DNA of 64,000 nt from Lachnospiraceae bacterium (GCA_017431345.1 JAFRLH010000007.1:20746-84745), one strand, 5' to 3'; shown: positions 1 to 9,103, numbered from the stretch's first letter. Notes: a model not told the origin generated them from the letters alone. Translations and numbers: made by a program.

Positions 1-657
1 TACAGTAATATCTGCACAGGGGGTATCGTCATAAGCCGGCTGATTAGGGAAAACAGCTTCTTTCATAATATCGAACTGCAGGGCCTCTGTTCGGGCTGTC
101 GATTTGCCGATAAAGTCTTTAAACGTGCAGTTATCGATCAAAACATTTTTACAGGCTCCGAATGTTACCATATGAGTGCTTTTTGTCCTGCAGAATGTGC
201 AGTCTTTTATGGTAATGTTTTTCTCGTGCGCATTCCGGTAAATCGGAACGGTCCCTTTGTTGCCGTCCCAGGTTCCTCCGATGATCGCAATATCATGATA
301 TCCGTTATATCTGTAAAGGGGGACCTGCTCCGACGGCCTCCCGGCACGGAGCATGGTCTTTTTTCCGTTGTCACGGATATAGGTGACGCCATTGGATATA
401 AGCGTCGTGTTGCTGTAAAGAGCAAGACTGGCGGAAAGATGGTATGTGCCGGCAGGTACTATGATCTCATATGTATCTCCGGCTTCTCCCTCTGCCGCAT
501 AGTCAAGATAATACTGCAGCTTTTTCGTGATGTCCGAACCGTTCTTTGCATTGGACACAGTATAGGTATGCTTCGCTGCTTTTGCAGCGGCCGGCATCAG
601 AACGATCAGCATACAAAATACAAAAAGCAGACGCATGGCCTTAGGCAGTGGTTTCAT
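1..657 (-). CDS. Secreted right-handed beta-helix (pectate-lyase-like) protein, 3' truncated by window edge
   Basis: The reading frame starts at an ATG at 655-657 behind a strong AAGGGGG ribosome site and is still open at base 1, giving 219 visible residues. Residues 1-28 form a signal peptide (basic start, hydrophobic core, ending in an AAAKAA stretch). The rest has the spaced short strands of a parallel beta-helix, with phrases such as NITIKDCTF and VLIDNCTFKDF, as in pectate-lyase-superfamily surface proteins. It follows the YidC/sulfatase-like gene by about 30 bases on the same strand, so it is probably the next gene of the phosphonate operon. It may act on, or bind, an extracellular polysaccharide. 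No catalytic residues can be assigned because the C-terminal part is missing. Confidence 0.75.
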   Translation of the reverse strand, partial: MKPLPKAMRLLFVFCMLIVLMPAAAKAAKHTYTVSNAKNGSDITKKLQYYLDYAAEGEAGDTYEIIVPAGTYHLSASLALYSNTTLISNGVTYIRDNGKKTMLRAGRPSEQVPLYRYNGYHDIAIIGGTWDGNKGTVPIYRNAHEKNITIKDCTFCRTKSTHMVTFGACKNVLIDNCTFKDFIGKSTARTEALQFDIMKEAVFPNQPAYDDTPCADITV

Positions 658-687
658 GTTAGACCCCCTTCATATAACAATTGCTGC

Positions 688-3462
688 TCATTGATTCTCG
701 GCCAGATAGTTCTCTACATCATCCCAGCTCTTGCCAATGACAGTCCAGTTGTCCGGATTGAAAATGTCATCATGTACAGTAAGCCATGTCTCTTTATTGG
801 AGAGCAGCTGTGATGCCTCGCCGCGGTTATCGACACGCCAGTTCTTGGATGTTGTGCAGAGCTGATCATGCGCAGTCTTTTCGTCGCTGTTAATGGCATT
901 TCCGGTAAACGGATTGACCGGATTTTCGATCAGGCCGTCTGTTGCCAGAACAGGCGTATCGGCATTTGTCATGAACTCATTCGAAATATTGAACCCGTGC
1001 GCATTGAAGTCTTTTACCAGCATGAGACAGTTGAACTGCTCTGCATCGCATTTGCCTTCGTGATTGAGATAACTGAACTGTTTCAGCATTCTGCCGTGAT
1101 CAGACACAACGATAATACGGGTATTGTCATAAACACCGTTCTCACGGAGATAATCAAACCACTTTCCAAGCTCCATATAGGATTTTATATTGACGCAGTA
1201 ATGTCTGAATTTAGCCCCTGTAGGCGCTCTTTTGCCATTATAGCCCATCTTGCATGTGCGTCCGTCTACGGTATACAGACTGTCATCATAAAAATCATTG
1301 TTGTCGACATGCAGAGACATTTCGTAATCCGGCATCTGCAGAACAGTATCCTCGTGTGTTGTTTTATTCGTCATACACAGCAGCGTATTTGTATCCTCAT
1401 CCGTGATCTCCGTAATATCATTGAGATGGATCAGAACGGAATAGGCTTCCAGGAATTTCTGCTCTACTCTGGTGTTGTTAGAGGAGGAATAATATTTTCC
1501 TTCGTCATAGACTGCTGTCTGTGCAACAACAGGCGAAGCCTTGAAGATGCTGTAGAAGAAGAAGTTACGCATCTGGAGTTTTTCATATTCCTCCCGGAAT
1601 GCGGAAAACTCCGATGTATAGCTGCCCATTGTATTAAAAGTCTTGATCTCGGGATAATCATTAAAGACGGAAAGATCAGGGATCCATTCGTAGCCGGCAT
1701 AAGGCGGGTCGCAGACCGTGACCTCATATCCTTCGTTCAGGAACATTACGGGGAGTACTTTCAGCGCTTCATTCTGTTTGTCTACCAGCAGCTCATCATC
1801 CCGCAGATTGATCTCAACAGGAGAATACTCATAGCCGCCGAAAACGCCGGGAGAGCCGTAATTTGTCTTGCCGCCGAAAGAGATTACATTCGGATACCAT
1901 GTAAAGCCGTCGAACTGTTCTTTGAGTTCCGGTTTTTCATTAAAAATATAAGGCAGGAAAGCCCCGATCGCTCTGTCCATCATCAGCACGATCACGTTCT
2001 GTCCGGTCTTGCTCAGCCGGAAGACCGGTTCGATCTCAGTTTCCACGACTTCGTTTGCAGGAAAAAGATAATCTGCTTCCGCGATCCCTTTCTGCATGTT
2101 GATGATGGAGTTGATGCTTAATCCGACAAGTCCGAGCGTTCCGATAATATAGACTGTCGGCAGCAGATTCTTTTTATACTTCCAGACAAGCAGGCAGACA
2201 GCGATGACGACAGCAATGACCAGCAGGTTCAGCATTTTTTCCCGGAAGCTGTAGGATGGCTGGTTGTCAAAGATCAGTCCGGTGGAAATATCACCCAGAT
2301 GCCTGCCAAAGAACATATAGGTGGAAACGCATGCGATCGAGGCACACCAGTAAATGACCGTGAAGATACGTTTAAAGCGTGTATCGGCCAGGAAATAGAA
2401 AACCGTTCCCCATACCAGGAAGAAGCCGGCGGTCAATACGGCAGTGCCGAGCGAATACCGGATGGGATTTCTGTAGGCGAGCTTCTCGACAAATTCCAGC
2501 GGGGAATCGCTGATGACTGCTTCCGGAATGACAAAACCGATCAGGAGAGTCAGGAATACGCCGCCGAGCAGGAAATAAAGCGCGGGGACCGGTTCGGACG
2601 GTTTCTTTTCACGGACCTTGCTGCCGGAGAACTTCTCTTTTATCAGATTGAACAGAGGCAGCAGGGTTATGAGAAGGATCAATGCAAAGAATACGGTCCT
2701 CTTTCCGGACCATAATCTTCCGGTGGCGGCAAAATACCCGAACACGACCACGCCGAATGCCGCAGCCAGTACTGCAAAGACTTCCTTCGGATGTTTCAGT
2801 ACCTTGTAGAAAATATTCTTTACGAGCGAGAAGACATTGTTCAGTGTCCAGTACATGACAAGGCCTGCCGGACGGTCATACAGCAGAACCAGGAACAGGA
2901 TGGTCAGAACGACCTGCTGGATCTTGCTGCTTAACGGAAATCCCTTTGAATAGATCGCGCCGGAGACCAGATTGATCACTGTCATCAGGATCGGCAGTAT
3001 ATTTACCGTAAAACCGGCTATCGTGAACATGGCGTCCGGTGCGCCCAGGTCTCTGATCGGACCGAAGGAAGCGCCCTGGAGCAGGACCAGATCGGACAGA
3101 AAACGGTACGCAGCGATAAAGAACGGGATCTGCAGCAGAAGTGAGATCGAGCTCTTTAAGGAGTGCAGCGGATGATAATTCTGCTGACGGTAATAGGTCT
3201 GCAGCATCATATACTGCTCATCGCCTTTAAACGTTTTCTTGATATGATCCACCCAGTGCTTCATGGAAGCCTGTTTATCACGTTCTGCTTCCTGCATCAC
3301 ATCCGCTCTGCGGTAAAGCGGAAGGATCAGGAAGTTGACCACCAGGCTTACGCCGATGATGGAAACGCCCGGATTCTTCAGCAGGCGGTACATGAGTACA
3401 AAGATGATCTCAATGATCAGCACAAGCGGCTGAACGATCAGATTATAGAGGACAGATAGCAT
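688..3462 (-). CDS. YidC/Oxa1-like membrane domain fused to a sulfatase/LtaS-like phosphotransferase
   Basis: A 924-residue polytopic protein. Residues 1-225 resemble the YidC/Oxa1 insertase fold: hydrophobic segments around 8-25, 35-50, 105-130, 150-172 and 183-215, and a basic cytoplasmic helical hairpin around 55-100. Further membrane segments lie at about 228-245, 257-272, 295-313, 340-358, 365-385, 410-427 and 435-453. Residues about 487-900 form an alkaline-phosphatase-superfamily domain of the sulfatase/LTA-synthase type, with NVIVLMMDRA at 489-498, a candidate nucleophile region GGKTNYGSPG at 530-539, and a late VVSDHGR metal-binding motif. The family moves phosphoglycerol- or phosphoethanolamine-like groups on the outer membrane face. 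In this operon the likely cargo is a phosphonate or polyol phosphate on a surface polymer (inference). Start ATG at 3460-3462 follows AGAGGTG. The two-domain fusion is unusual. Confidence 0.8.
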   Translation of the reverse strand: MLSVLYNLIVQPLVLIIEIIFVLMYRLLKNPGVSIIGVSLVVNFLILPLYRRADVMQEAERDKQASMKHWVDHIKKTFKGDEQYMMLQTYYRQQNYHPLHSLKSSISLLLQIPFFIAAYRFLSDLVLLQGASFGPIRDLGAPDAMFTIAGFTVNILPILMTVINLVSGAIYSKGFPLSSKIQQVVLTILFLVLLYDRPAGLVMYWTLNNVFSLVKNIFYKVLKHPKEVFAVLAAAFGVVVFGYFAATGRLWSGKRTVFFALILLITLLPLFNLIKEKFSGSKVREKKPSEPVPALYFLLGGVFLTLLIGFVIPEAVISDSPLEFVEKLAYRNPIRYSLGTAVLTAGFFLVWGTVFYFLADTRFKRIFTVIYWCASIACVSTYMFFGRHLGDISTGLIFDNQPSYSFREKMLNLLVIAVVIAVCLLVWKYKKNLLPTVYIIGTLGLVGLSINSIINMQKGIAEADYLFPANEVVETEIEPVFRLSKTGQNVIVLMMDRAIGAFLPYIFNEKPELKEQFDGFTWYPNVISFGGKTNYGSPGVFGGYEYSPVEINLRDDELLVDKQNEALKVLPVMFLNEGYEVTVCDPPYAGYEWIPDLSVFNDYPEIKTFNTMGSYTSEFSAFREEYEKLQMRNFFFYSIFKASPVVAQTAVYDEGKYYSSSNNTRVEQKFLEAYSVLIHLNDITEITDEDTNTLLCMTNKTTHEDTVLQMPDYEMSLHVDNNDFYDDSLYTVDGRTCKMGYNGKRAPTGAKFRHYCVNIKSYMELGKWFDYLRENGVYDNTRIIVVSDHGRMLKQFSYLNHEGKCDAEQFNCLMLVKDFNAHGFNISNEFMTNADTPVLATDGLIENPVNPFTGNAINSDEKTAHDQLCTTSKNWRVDNRGEASQLLSNKETWLTVHDDIFNPDNWTVIGKSWDDVENYLAENQ

Positions 3463-3475
3463 GTGTTACACCTCT

Positions 3476-4600
3476 TCAGTCTAAACTCTTCAGATAGTTC
3501 ATGAAGTTTGTCTTGTTTTCCAGCGCTGTTGTAGTAGGCCGGCCGAGGTCGGCACGGGCCCCGATGGAACACTTGATCTCGATCAGACGGAGACCGCTGT
3601 TTTCCTTCGCAGCAGCAAGCTCTCTGTCAAGATCTTCAAAATTATCAACACTGACAGCATCGGGATAGCCGCAGGCTTTTGCTGCAGCGACGACATCGAT
3701 CTTTCCGGCTGCGGTAGGCATGCCGCCTACTGTTTCGTGGGCGCCGTTGTTGATCACGATATGCACCAGATTGGCAGGGCAGACCGAGCCGGTGACCGCG
3801 AGCGCGCCCATATGCATCAGCATGGAACCGTCTCCGTCAATGCACCAGATCTTATGATCCGGCTTGTTGATCGCAATGCCCAGGGCAATGGAAGAGGTAT
3901 GTCCCATGGAACCGACGGTCAGGAAATCGTACTGATGGCTCTGGCCGTTGGCAACTCTGATCTCGAAGAGCTCCCGGCTTGCTTTTCCCGTTGTTGAGAC
4001 GATGGGATCAGTACCGGTAAAAGCTGCAATGTGCCGGATGATCTCTTCCCGGACCATTTTGTTCCCGTTTTTGTAAACGACCTTTTTGTCCATTGTCAGG
4101 GCGTTCTTGCGGATGATGAATGCGACCGATTTTCCGGCAGCAAGGATTCCTCTGAAGTCATCCATGGCTGCAGAAAGCTCTTCAGGCGCAGTATCTTCCG
4201 AGACAATGAAAGGTTTGATGTCCATATCCTCCATCAGTTTCACGGTTACCTGCCCCTGATAGATGTGCTGCGGTTCGTCATGGACGCCGGGCTGGCCCCG
4301 CCAGCCGATCACGAAGATGACCGGGATGGCATAAACTTTGTCATTCAGCAGAGAGGCAACGGGATTGATGATGTTTCCCTGACCGGAGTTCTGCATATAG
4401 ACGACAGGAACTTTGCCGGTGGCGAGATGATAACCGGCCGCAAGGGCAGTGCAGTTGCCTTCATTTGCAGCGATCAGATGATGGTGCGGATCAATGCCGT
4501 AAGTATCCATCAGATAGTTGCAGAGTGCTTTGATCTGGGAATCGGGTACGCCGGTATAAAAATCTGCGCCCAGTATGTCAACAAATGTTTTAATATCCAT
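3476..4600 (-). CDS. Phosphonopyruvate decarboxylase
   Basis: Thiamine-diphosphate enzyme of 374 residues that converts phosphonopyruvate to phosphonoacetaldehyde and CO2, making the unfavourable PEP mutase step irreversible. Visible marks are the catalytic glutamate context AANEGN (E47), the glutamine/glycine-rich NSGQGN near 71-76, and the ThDP/Mg motif starting GDGS at 256 and closing at NN around 284. Length matches the short Ppd/AepY type rather than 550-residue acetolactate-synthase relatives. It sits between the alcohol dehydrogenase (3 bases upstream) and the YidC/sulfatase-like gene (13 bases downstream), so it is translated from the phosphonate operon. Sulfopyruvate decarboxylase is the main alternative by family, but the adjacent PEP mutase makes the phosphonate role clearly preferable. 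Confidence 0.92.
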   Translation of the reverse strand: MDIKTFVDILGADFYTGVPDSQIKALCNYLMDTYGIDPHHHLIAANEGNCTALAAGYHLATGKVPVVYMQNSGQGNIINPVASLLNDKVYAIPVIFVIGWRGQPGVHDEPQHIYQGQVTVKLMEDMDIKPFIVSEDTAPEELSAAMDDFRGILAAGKSVAFIIRKNALTMDKKVVYKNGNKMVREEIIRHIAAFTGTDPIVSTTGKASRELFEIRVANGQSHQYDFLTVGSMGHTSSIALGIAINKPDHKIWCIDGDGSMLMHMGALAVTGSVCPANLVHIVINNGAHETVGGMPTAAGKIDVVAAAKACGYPDAVSVDNFEDLDRELAAAKENSGLRLIEIKCSIGARADLGRPTTTALENKTNFMNYLKSLD

Positions 4601-4602
4601 GC

Positions 4603-5727
4603 TTAATTCTCCTGTCTTAAGATCTCATGATACAGGGCGTCAATGGTTTCCTCGTCCAGCCTCACGGGATGGTTCTTAAGTCTTACGGGATTAACGGAGG
4701 TCTTCAGAACGTCGAAATCCTCTGCCGCTGCTGCCGGGGCTTTCAGATCCAGCGCGCTGACGATCTGGTTAAGCTTTGCTGCGGCTTCTTCCGGCGAACG
4801 GCACCCCATGGCTTCAGCGATTCCTGCAAAGACGCCTTTCAGGTATTCCTCACCGCGGGGATCGATGCAGCGGTCTGTATGCGCAAGCATCCAGGGGAAC
4901 AGGACACGGTCGCACAATGCAGCGGCGTGTCCGTGCGCGATCCCGTACAGGCTTGTAAGTTTATAGCACATGGCATGGCCTGCGGTGGTCTGTGTGATGT
5001 TGATCGCTTTTCCGGCTGTATTTGCGGCAATCAGCATGGCGGCATTCGCTTCGTCGTCGTTGGCGATATAGCCGTCCATGTTTGCCAGTACCATTTCAAT
5101 CGCGTTCCGGCTGTAAACGCGGCTTTCCTCCGTGCTGTTGACAGACCAGAAGGACTCGATCGAATGACACAGCGCATCGAGCATCGTACTCTTTTTCTGA
5201 TAGAGGGGAAGCGTCTTCAGCGCGCTGCTGTCCATCAGGACAGCGGACGGGATCATACTTTCATGCGTAACAGACTGTTTCGCATCGTTGTAATAGATGA
5301 CGGCATATCTGGTCGCTTCGGAACCCGTGCCGGCTGTGGTAGGGATCGCCATAAGAGGAACATCGTTGGGGACGATCTCCTGCTGCAGATAATTGACGGC
5401 GGGATCCATATTGCTGTACAGCTTGATGCATTTTGCCACATCGATGGCTGAGCCGCCGCCGATCGCGGCGATCGCGTCACAGTCGGAGCTGTTGAATAAA
5501 GCGACGCCGTTATAAACGGATTCATACAGCGGATTCGGCTGAAAATCATCAAAGAAAACGACATCGATCCCGGTACGTTCTTTCAGCGTTTTAAAATAAT
5601 CATTCAGGCGAAGGAATGGCAGAGAAGCGTCGCATACCAGAAAAATGCGCTTATACTGCTGTTCTTTAAAATAGGTGTCCAGTTCGGCATAGTTCTCCGA
5701 GCCTTTGAGTATTAACTGTTCTTTCAT
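4603..5727 (-). CDS. Iron-containing alcohol dehydrogenase, probable phosphonoacetaldehyde reductase
   Basis: Group III alcohol dehydrogenase fold, 374 residues. The nucleotide-binding GGGSAIDVAK runs from residue 90 and TTAGTGSE from 130. Metal ligands are suggested by D184 and H188 in DALCHSIESF, with further histidines in TAGHAMCY and AHGHAAALC. Next to PEP mutase and phosphonopyruvate decarboxylase, this family (PhpC/FomC-type enzymes) reduces phosphonoacetaldehyde to 2-hydroxyethylphosphonate. No 2-AEP aminotransferase is present, so the end product is predicted to be hydroxyethyl- rather than aminoethylphosphonate (inference). The stop is 3 bases from the decarboxylase start and its own start is 19 bases after the PEP mutase gene. 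A general butanol-dehydrogenase role is possible but less consistent with the context. Confidence 0.88.
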   Translation of the reverse strand: MKEQLILKGSENYAELDTYFKEQQYKRIFLVCDASLPFLRLNDYFKTLKERTGIDVVFFDDFQPNPLYESVYNGVALFNSSDCDAIAAIGGGSAIDVAKCIKLYSNMDPAVNYLQQEIVPNDVPLMAIPTTAGTGSEATRYAVIYYNDAKQSVTHESMIPSAVLMDSSALKTLPLYQKKSTMLDALCHSIESFWSVNSTEESRVYSRNAIEMVLANMDGYIANDDEANAAMLIAANTAGKAINITQTTAGHAMCYKLTSLYGIAHGHAAALCDRVLFPWMLAHTDRCIDPRGEEYLKGVFAGIAEAMGCRSPEEAAAKLNQIVSALDLKAPAAAAEDFDVLKTSVNPVRLKNHPVRLDEETIDALYHEILRQEN

Positions 5728-5745
5728 TCCATCAGTACCTCTGAA

Positions 5746-7752
5746 TCATTCTGCAGGGATCAGGTTGATGATCTCCTTGATCGACATGCACTTGTCGTCG
5801 CATTCTTTCGCGCGGTGGTTCTCCAGGATCGTTCTGGCAGCGTCCTGCATGGCCGGGAAACCGGTGCGTGTAAGCTGGTTCGCATAGATGATGATATTGG
5901 CGCCTCTTGCCTTGCATTCCTCTTCCGTGACTGTGTTGTAGGAAGTGGGTACGAGTACGATGGGCGTGATCTTATTGTCGGCTCTGAACTTTTCGATGAA
6001 TTCGAAGATCTCGGAAGGATCTTTCTTTCTGCTGTGGATCATGACAGCATCTGCGCCTGCTTCGACATAGGCATGCGCGCGCTTCAGGGCTTCTTCCATG
6101 CCGAGTTCCAAAATCAGTGCTTCGATTCTGGCGCAGATCATGAAATCGGCGGATTTCTGTGCTTTCTTGCCGGCGCTGATCTTTTCGCAGAAGTGTTCAA
6201 TGGTATCTACAGTCTGCTTGACTTCCGTGCCGAAAAGGCTGTTCTTCTTCAGACCGGTCTTATCTTCGATAATGACCATGGAAACGCCCATTCTCTCAAG
6301 CGATCGGACAGTATATACGAAGTGCTCTGTAAGCCCGCCGGTATCGCCGTCGAAGATGATGGGCTTGGTGGTGACTTCCATGATATCGTCGATCGTGCGG
6401 AAACGGCTGGTCATGTCAACAAGCTCGATATCGGGCTTTCCTTTTGCCGTGGAATCACACAGAGAGCTGACCCACATGGCGTCGAACTGTCTGGTGCCGC
6501 CGTTCTGATAGACCATGGTCTTCTCGACGATCAGGCCGGTGATGCCGCTGTGGGCTTCCATAGCGGTGACCAGGCCCTTCATCGCAAGTGTTTTCTTCAG
6601 ACGGGCTCTGCGCATGTCAGGCAGAGAAAGCTTCTCGCGGGCACGGTCATCCATCTCCTTGTACTTGGGATCGCTGGAATAAGGGAACTCCACGAGCTTA
6701 CCGCCGTAGGAAGCCAGGATGGATACCACTTCGTCGCGGACCGGTCTCTGGAAACCGCTGACCCAGTCATCCCCGTGAACAACGATATCGGGATGGTATT
6801 TTTCCAGATTTTCCTTATAAGAGAGTGTACGCTGCTCCACGACTCTGTATACGCCGGAAATGTTCTCGAACATGGCCCTGCGTTCCTCCGCGGGAACGAG
6901 CGGGAACCGTTTGTATCCGGCCACGGCTTCATCCGAAAGCACACCGATGATCAGGCGGCCGAGCCGTTCGGCTTTCCGGATGATCGCGATGTGTCCGCTG
7001 TGGATGATATCCGTGGAGAAGGTCATGTATACAGTACGGGATTCCACTTCGCGCAGTCTTGCGGAAACGACAGCAAGATCTTCCGGATTGTCGATCTCTG
7101 CACAGAGCAGATTCTTGACATCGAGCGCTTTGATATGGCAGTCTTCTGCCACTTCGTTCAGCGCATTCTCAGCATAGCATTTTACCTGGTTATTCTCACA
7201 GAACCGGATGATGCGGTCGAGCCATACTCTGAAATCGTCTTTTTTCAGGAGATACAGGGGCTGTGCAGCCATGGCTTCATCAAAGAATTCAATACCGACC
7301 TTTTTTACCATGCCGTCTCTGACGACTGCCTTGAAGTCCTTCTCCGGCAGTTCCAGCGTGGAAGAAACGGTCATGGCAGATGATTCGGAAGCAAGAAGCA
7401 TGTCGAAGACTTCGTTCTCAAATACCAGATCGCCGTGCATGAGAATAATGTCATCGTCAAGATATTCCCTGGCGCAGTAAATGGAATAGATGTAGTTCGT
7501 TTTGTCGTAGACAGGATTCTTTACGAAACGGATATTGACGGGCAGTTCCAGGGACTGGCAGTAGTTGATGAGTACACTGTCAAAGGATCCTGTCGTCATC
7601 ACTACATCCGTGATTCCCCGCTGCATCAGCATGTTCAGCTGTCTGGAAAGGATCGTTTCGCGTCTTGAGATCTCAGTCATGCATTTGGGATGCTCGGATG
7701 TCAGAACGCCCATTCTGCTTCCAAGACCTGAGTTTAATATCAAAGCTTTCAT
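5746..7752 (-). CDS. Trifunctional protein: NTP transferase + cytidylyltransferase-like + phosphoenolpyruvate mutase
   Basis: A 668-residue protein with three modules. Residues 1-235 form a sugar-nucleotidyltransferase/LicC/PntC-like domain with the nucleotide loop LNSGLGSRMG at 6-15 and a MHGDLV acidic motif near 105. Residues 238-375 form a cytidylyltransferase-like domain with the HxGH signature HSGH at 251-254. Residues 385-640 are PEP mutase, with FDGDTGG at 467-473 and the family signature EDKTGLKKNS at 496-505. PEP mutase makes phosphonopyruvate, the entry step of almost all phosphonate biosynthesis. The two nucleotidyltransferase domains predict activation of the finished phosphonate as a CDP ester for transfer to a polymer. 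PEP mutases with one fused nucleotidyltransferase are known; two different ones is striking. The gene starts 3 bases after the stop of the TagB/F-like transferase gene. Confidence 0.93.
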   Translation of the reverse strand: MKALILNSGLGSRMGVLTSEHPKCMTEISRRETILSRQLNMLMQRGITDVVMTTGSFDSVLINYCQSLELPVNIRFVKNPVYDKTNYIYSIYCAREYLDDDIILMHGDLVFENEVFDMLLASESSAMTVSSTLELPEKDFKAVVRDGMVKKVGIEFFDEAMAAQPLYLLKKDDFRVWLDRIIRFCENNQVKCYAENALNEVAEDCHIKALDVKNLLCAEIDNPEDLAVVSARLREVESRTVYMTFSTDIIHSGHIAIIRKAERLGRLIIGVLSDEAVAGYKRFPLVPAEERRAMFENISGVYRVVEQRTLSYKENLEKYHPDIVVHGDDWVSGFQRPVRDEVVSILASYGGKLVEFPYSSDPKYKEMDDRAREKLSLPDMRRARLKKTLAMKGLVTAMEAHSGITGLIVEKTMVYQNGGTRQFDAMWVSSLCDSTAKGKPDIELVDMTSRFRTIDDIMEVTTKPIIFDGDTGGLTEHFVYTVRSLERMGVSMVIIEDKTGLKKNSLFGTEVKQTVDTIEHFCEKISAGKKAQKSADFMICARIEALILELGMEEALKRAHAYVEAGADAVMIHSRKKDPSEIFEFIEKFRADNKITPIVLVPTSYNTVTEEECKARGANIIIYANQLTRTGFPAMQDAARTILENHRAKECDDKCMSIKEIINLIPAE

Positions 7753-7755
7753 AAT

Positions 7756-9042
7756 TTACACCTCTGCTGCAAGTTTTGCTTTTTGGGGCTGTTTACCGGT
7801 TTCCACGCCTGCTTTTTCAGCAAGCTCTTTCTGTTTCTGGATCATATAATCGGCGGTAAGCACGGCGCTTTCTCCGATATGCGCCCATGCTTCGCTTCTT
7901 GCCTTGTCACGTCCTGCGGAGAGCGTATCGCTTGCGATCGCGCTGTCGATCACTTCCTTCAGGTGAGGAATATCATCTTCCCTGAGCGGAACGCCGATCT
8001 CGGGAAGAATTTTGAATTTCCACATGTCATCATCGAGCCATGCGGCGTCGTACGGATCCTTCACGAACGTGTTCTCCGTGTAAAGGATCGGTTTGTTGAA
8101 GATCAGCGTATAGTCGAAGATGACGCTGGAGAAATCTGAGATCATGATATCCGCTGTATGGAGCGATTCAAAATTGTCACTGCTGCGGTCCCAGTGCACC
8201 CGTTCGCCGTCCGGATATTTTTTCATCAGCTCTTCCATCAGTTCCTTTTCGGAACGGAAGGACTGGGGATGAGGGCGGATAATGATGTTGTAGCCGGTCT
8301 CCAGCAGGGAATCGATCATCCGGCTGCCGAAACGGTTGAGAATGCCGCTGGCGCCCCACGAAGGCGCGAGCAGAACGGTGGTGCCTTCATGCGCGGCAGA
8401 GGGTGCATCTTTAAGACGGTTCCAGAGACGGTCCATGTAGGTGCAGCCGAGCACCTTCAGTTCTTTCTCCGGCAGACCGCGTTTGTGTTCCAGTTCGCGG
8501 ATCTCATCGATCTGGAAGGCGCCGGTCAGAAGCACGGCGTCATAGTAGTCCAGGCTGAACATGCGGTAGCCGGCGGCCGAGGTGCCGGCAGCATGCAGGG
8601 TATGTACATACCAGTCGACGTTCCTGGAGCGTTTCCACTGGAGGACATCCAGTCCGGGCGTCGTGGCCAGGACGATGCAGGCATTCATCATGTTCAGCTT
8701 TGAAAAAGCGTGATTGCCTTCTCCGATGAATTCACATTTTACATATTCATACTTCTTTTCCAGTCCGGGATCATCCGGGGAAGCGGTCCAGTAATTGAGC
8801 CCGATCTTCCGTCTCTCGAATTCGTCGCAGATCGGCTCAAATACATTCCAGTACTGTTTGCCGTCGCTGAAAATGACAAACGGAAGCTTATTGGAATTCA
8901 TCTTCTCGACTTTGCCGCCGCTTAAGCGGAACTTCAGTTTGAAGAAAAATTTCTGGGCAAAGAAATACAGTGTCGTAATAGCTCCCAGCAGGATAGTGAA
9001 AAGCATACTTCCCGTACCGGGATCGATATAGGCAGAAAGCAT
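7756..9042 (-). CDS. CDP-glycerol:glycerophosphotransferase (TagB/TagF-like) family protein
   Basis: A 428-residue membrane-associated transferase. An N-terminal hydrophobic segment (about 10-30) starts with the AYIDPGTGS motif frequent in envelope proteins. The catalytic half shows RPHPQS near 255 and a SDFSSVIFDY motif near 300, hallmarks of the Glyphos_transf family that moves polyol phosphate from a CDP carrier onto a teichoic-acid-like acceptor. As first gene of the phosphonate operon it is a good candidate to use a CDP-phosphonate made by the next gene; that substrate is inference. Start ATG at 9040-9042 is preceded by AAGGAG, and a sigma-A promoter lies 73-101 bases upstream. It lacks the long N-terminal extensions of full TagF polymerases, so transfer of a single unit is as likely as chain extension. 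Confidence 0.85.
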   Translation of the reverse strand: MLSAYIDPGTGSMLFTILLGAITTLYFFAQKFFFKLKFRLSGGKVEKMNSNKLPFVIFSDGKQYWNVFEPICDEFERRKIGLNYWTASPDDPGLEKKYEYVKCEFIGEGNHAFSKLNMMNACIVLATTPGLDVLQWKRSRNVDWYVHTLHAAGTSAAGYRMFSLDYYDAVLLTGAFQIDEIRELEHKRGLPEKELKVLGCTYMDRLWNRLKDAPSAAHEGTTVLLAPSWGASGILNRFGSRMIDSLLETGYNIIIRPHPQSFRSEKELMEELMKKYPDGERVHWDRSSDNFESLHTADIMISDFSSVIFDYTLIFNKPILYTENTFVKDPYDAAWLDDDMWKFKILPEIGVPLREDDIPHLKEVIDSAIASDTLSAGRDKARSEAWAHIGESAVLTADYMIQKQKELAEKAGVETGKQPQKAKLAAEV

Positions 9043-9103
9043 TCAGGCGCTCCTTTCATATTATAAAAGCCGGCGGATGATGGACCGGAATTATTCATGG
9101 TGG

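Noticed and set aside
868-2121. Long open frame (417 codons) on the plus strand opposite the YidC/sulfatase-like gene
   Set aside because: It is antisense to a gene with clear domains, its translation is low in structure and rich in Ile/His/Arg patterns typical of reverse reading, and it has no ribosome site.
5815-7383. 522-codon plus-strand frame opposite the PEP mutase fusion
   Set aside because: Mirror frame of a strongly conserved multi-domain gene; no protein family features and no promoter or ribosome site.
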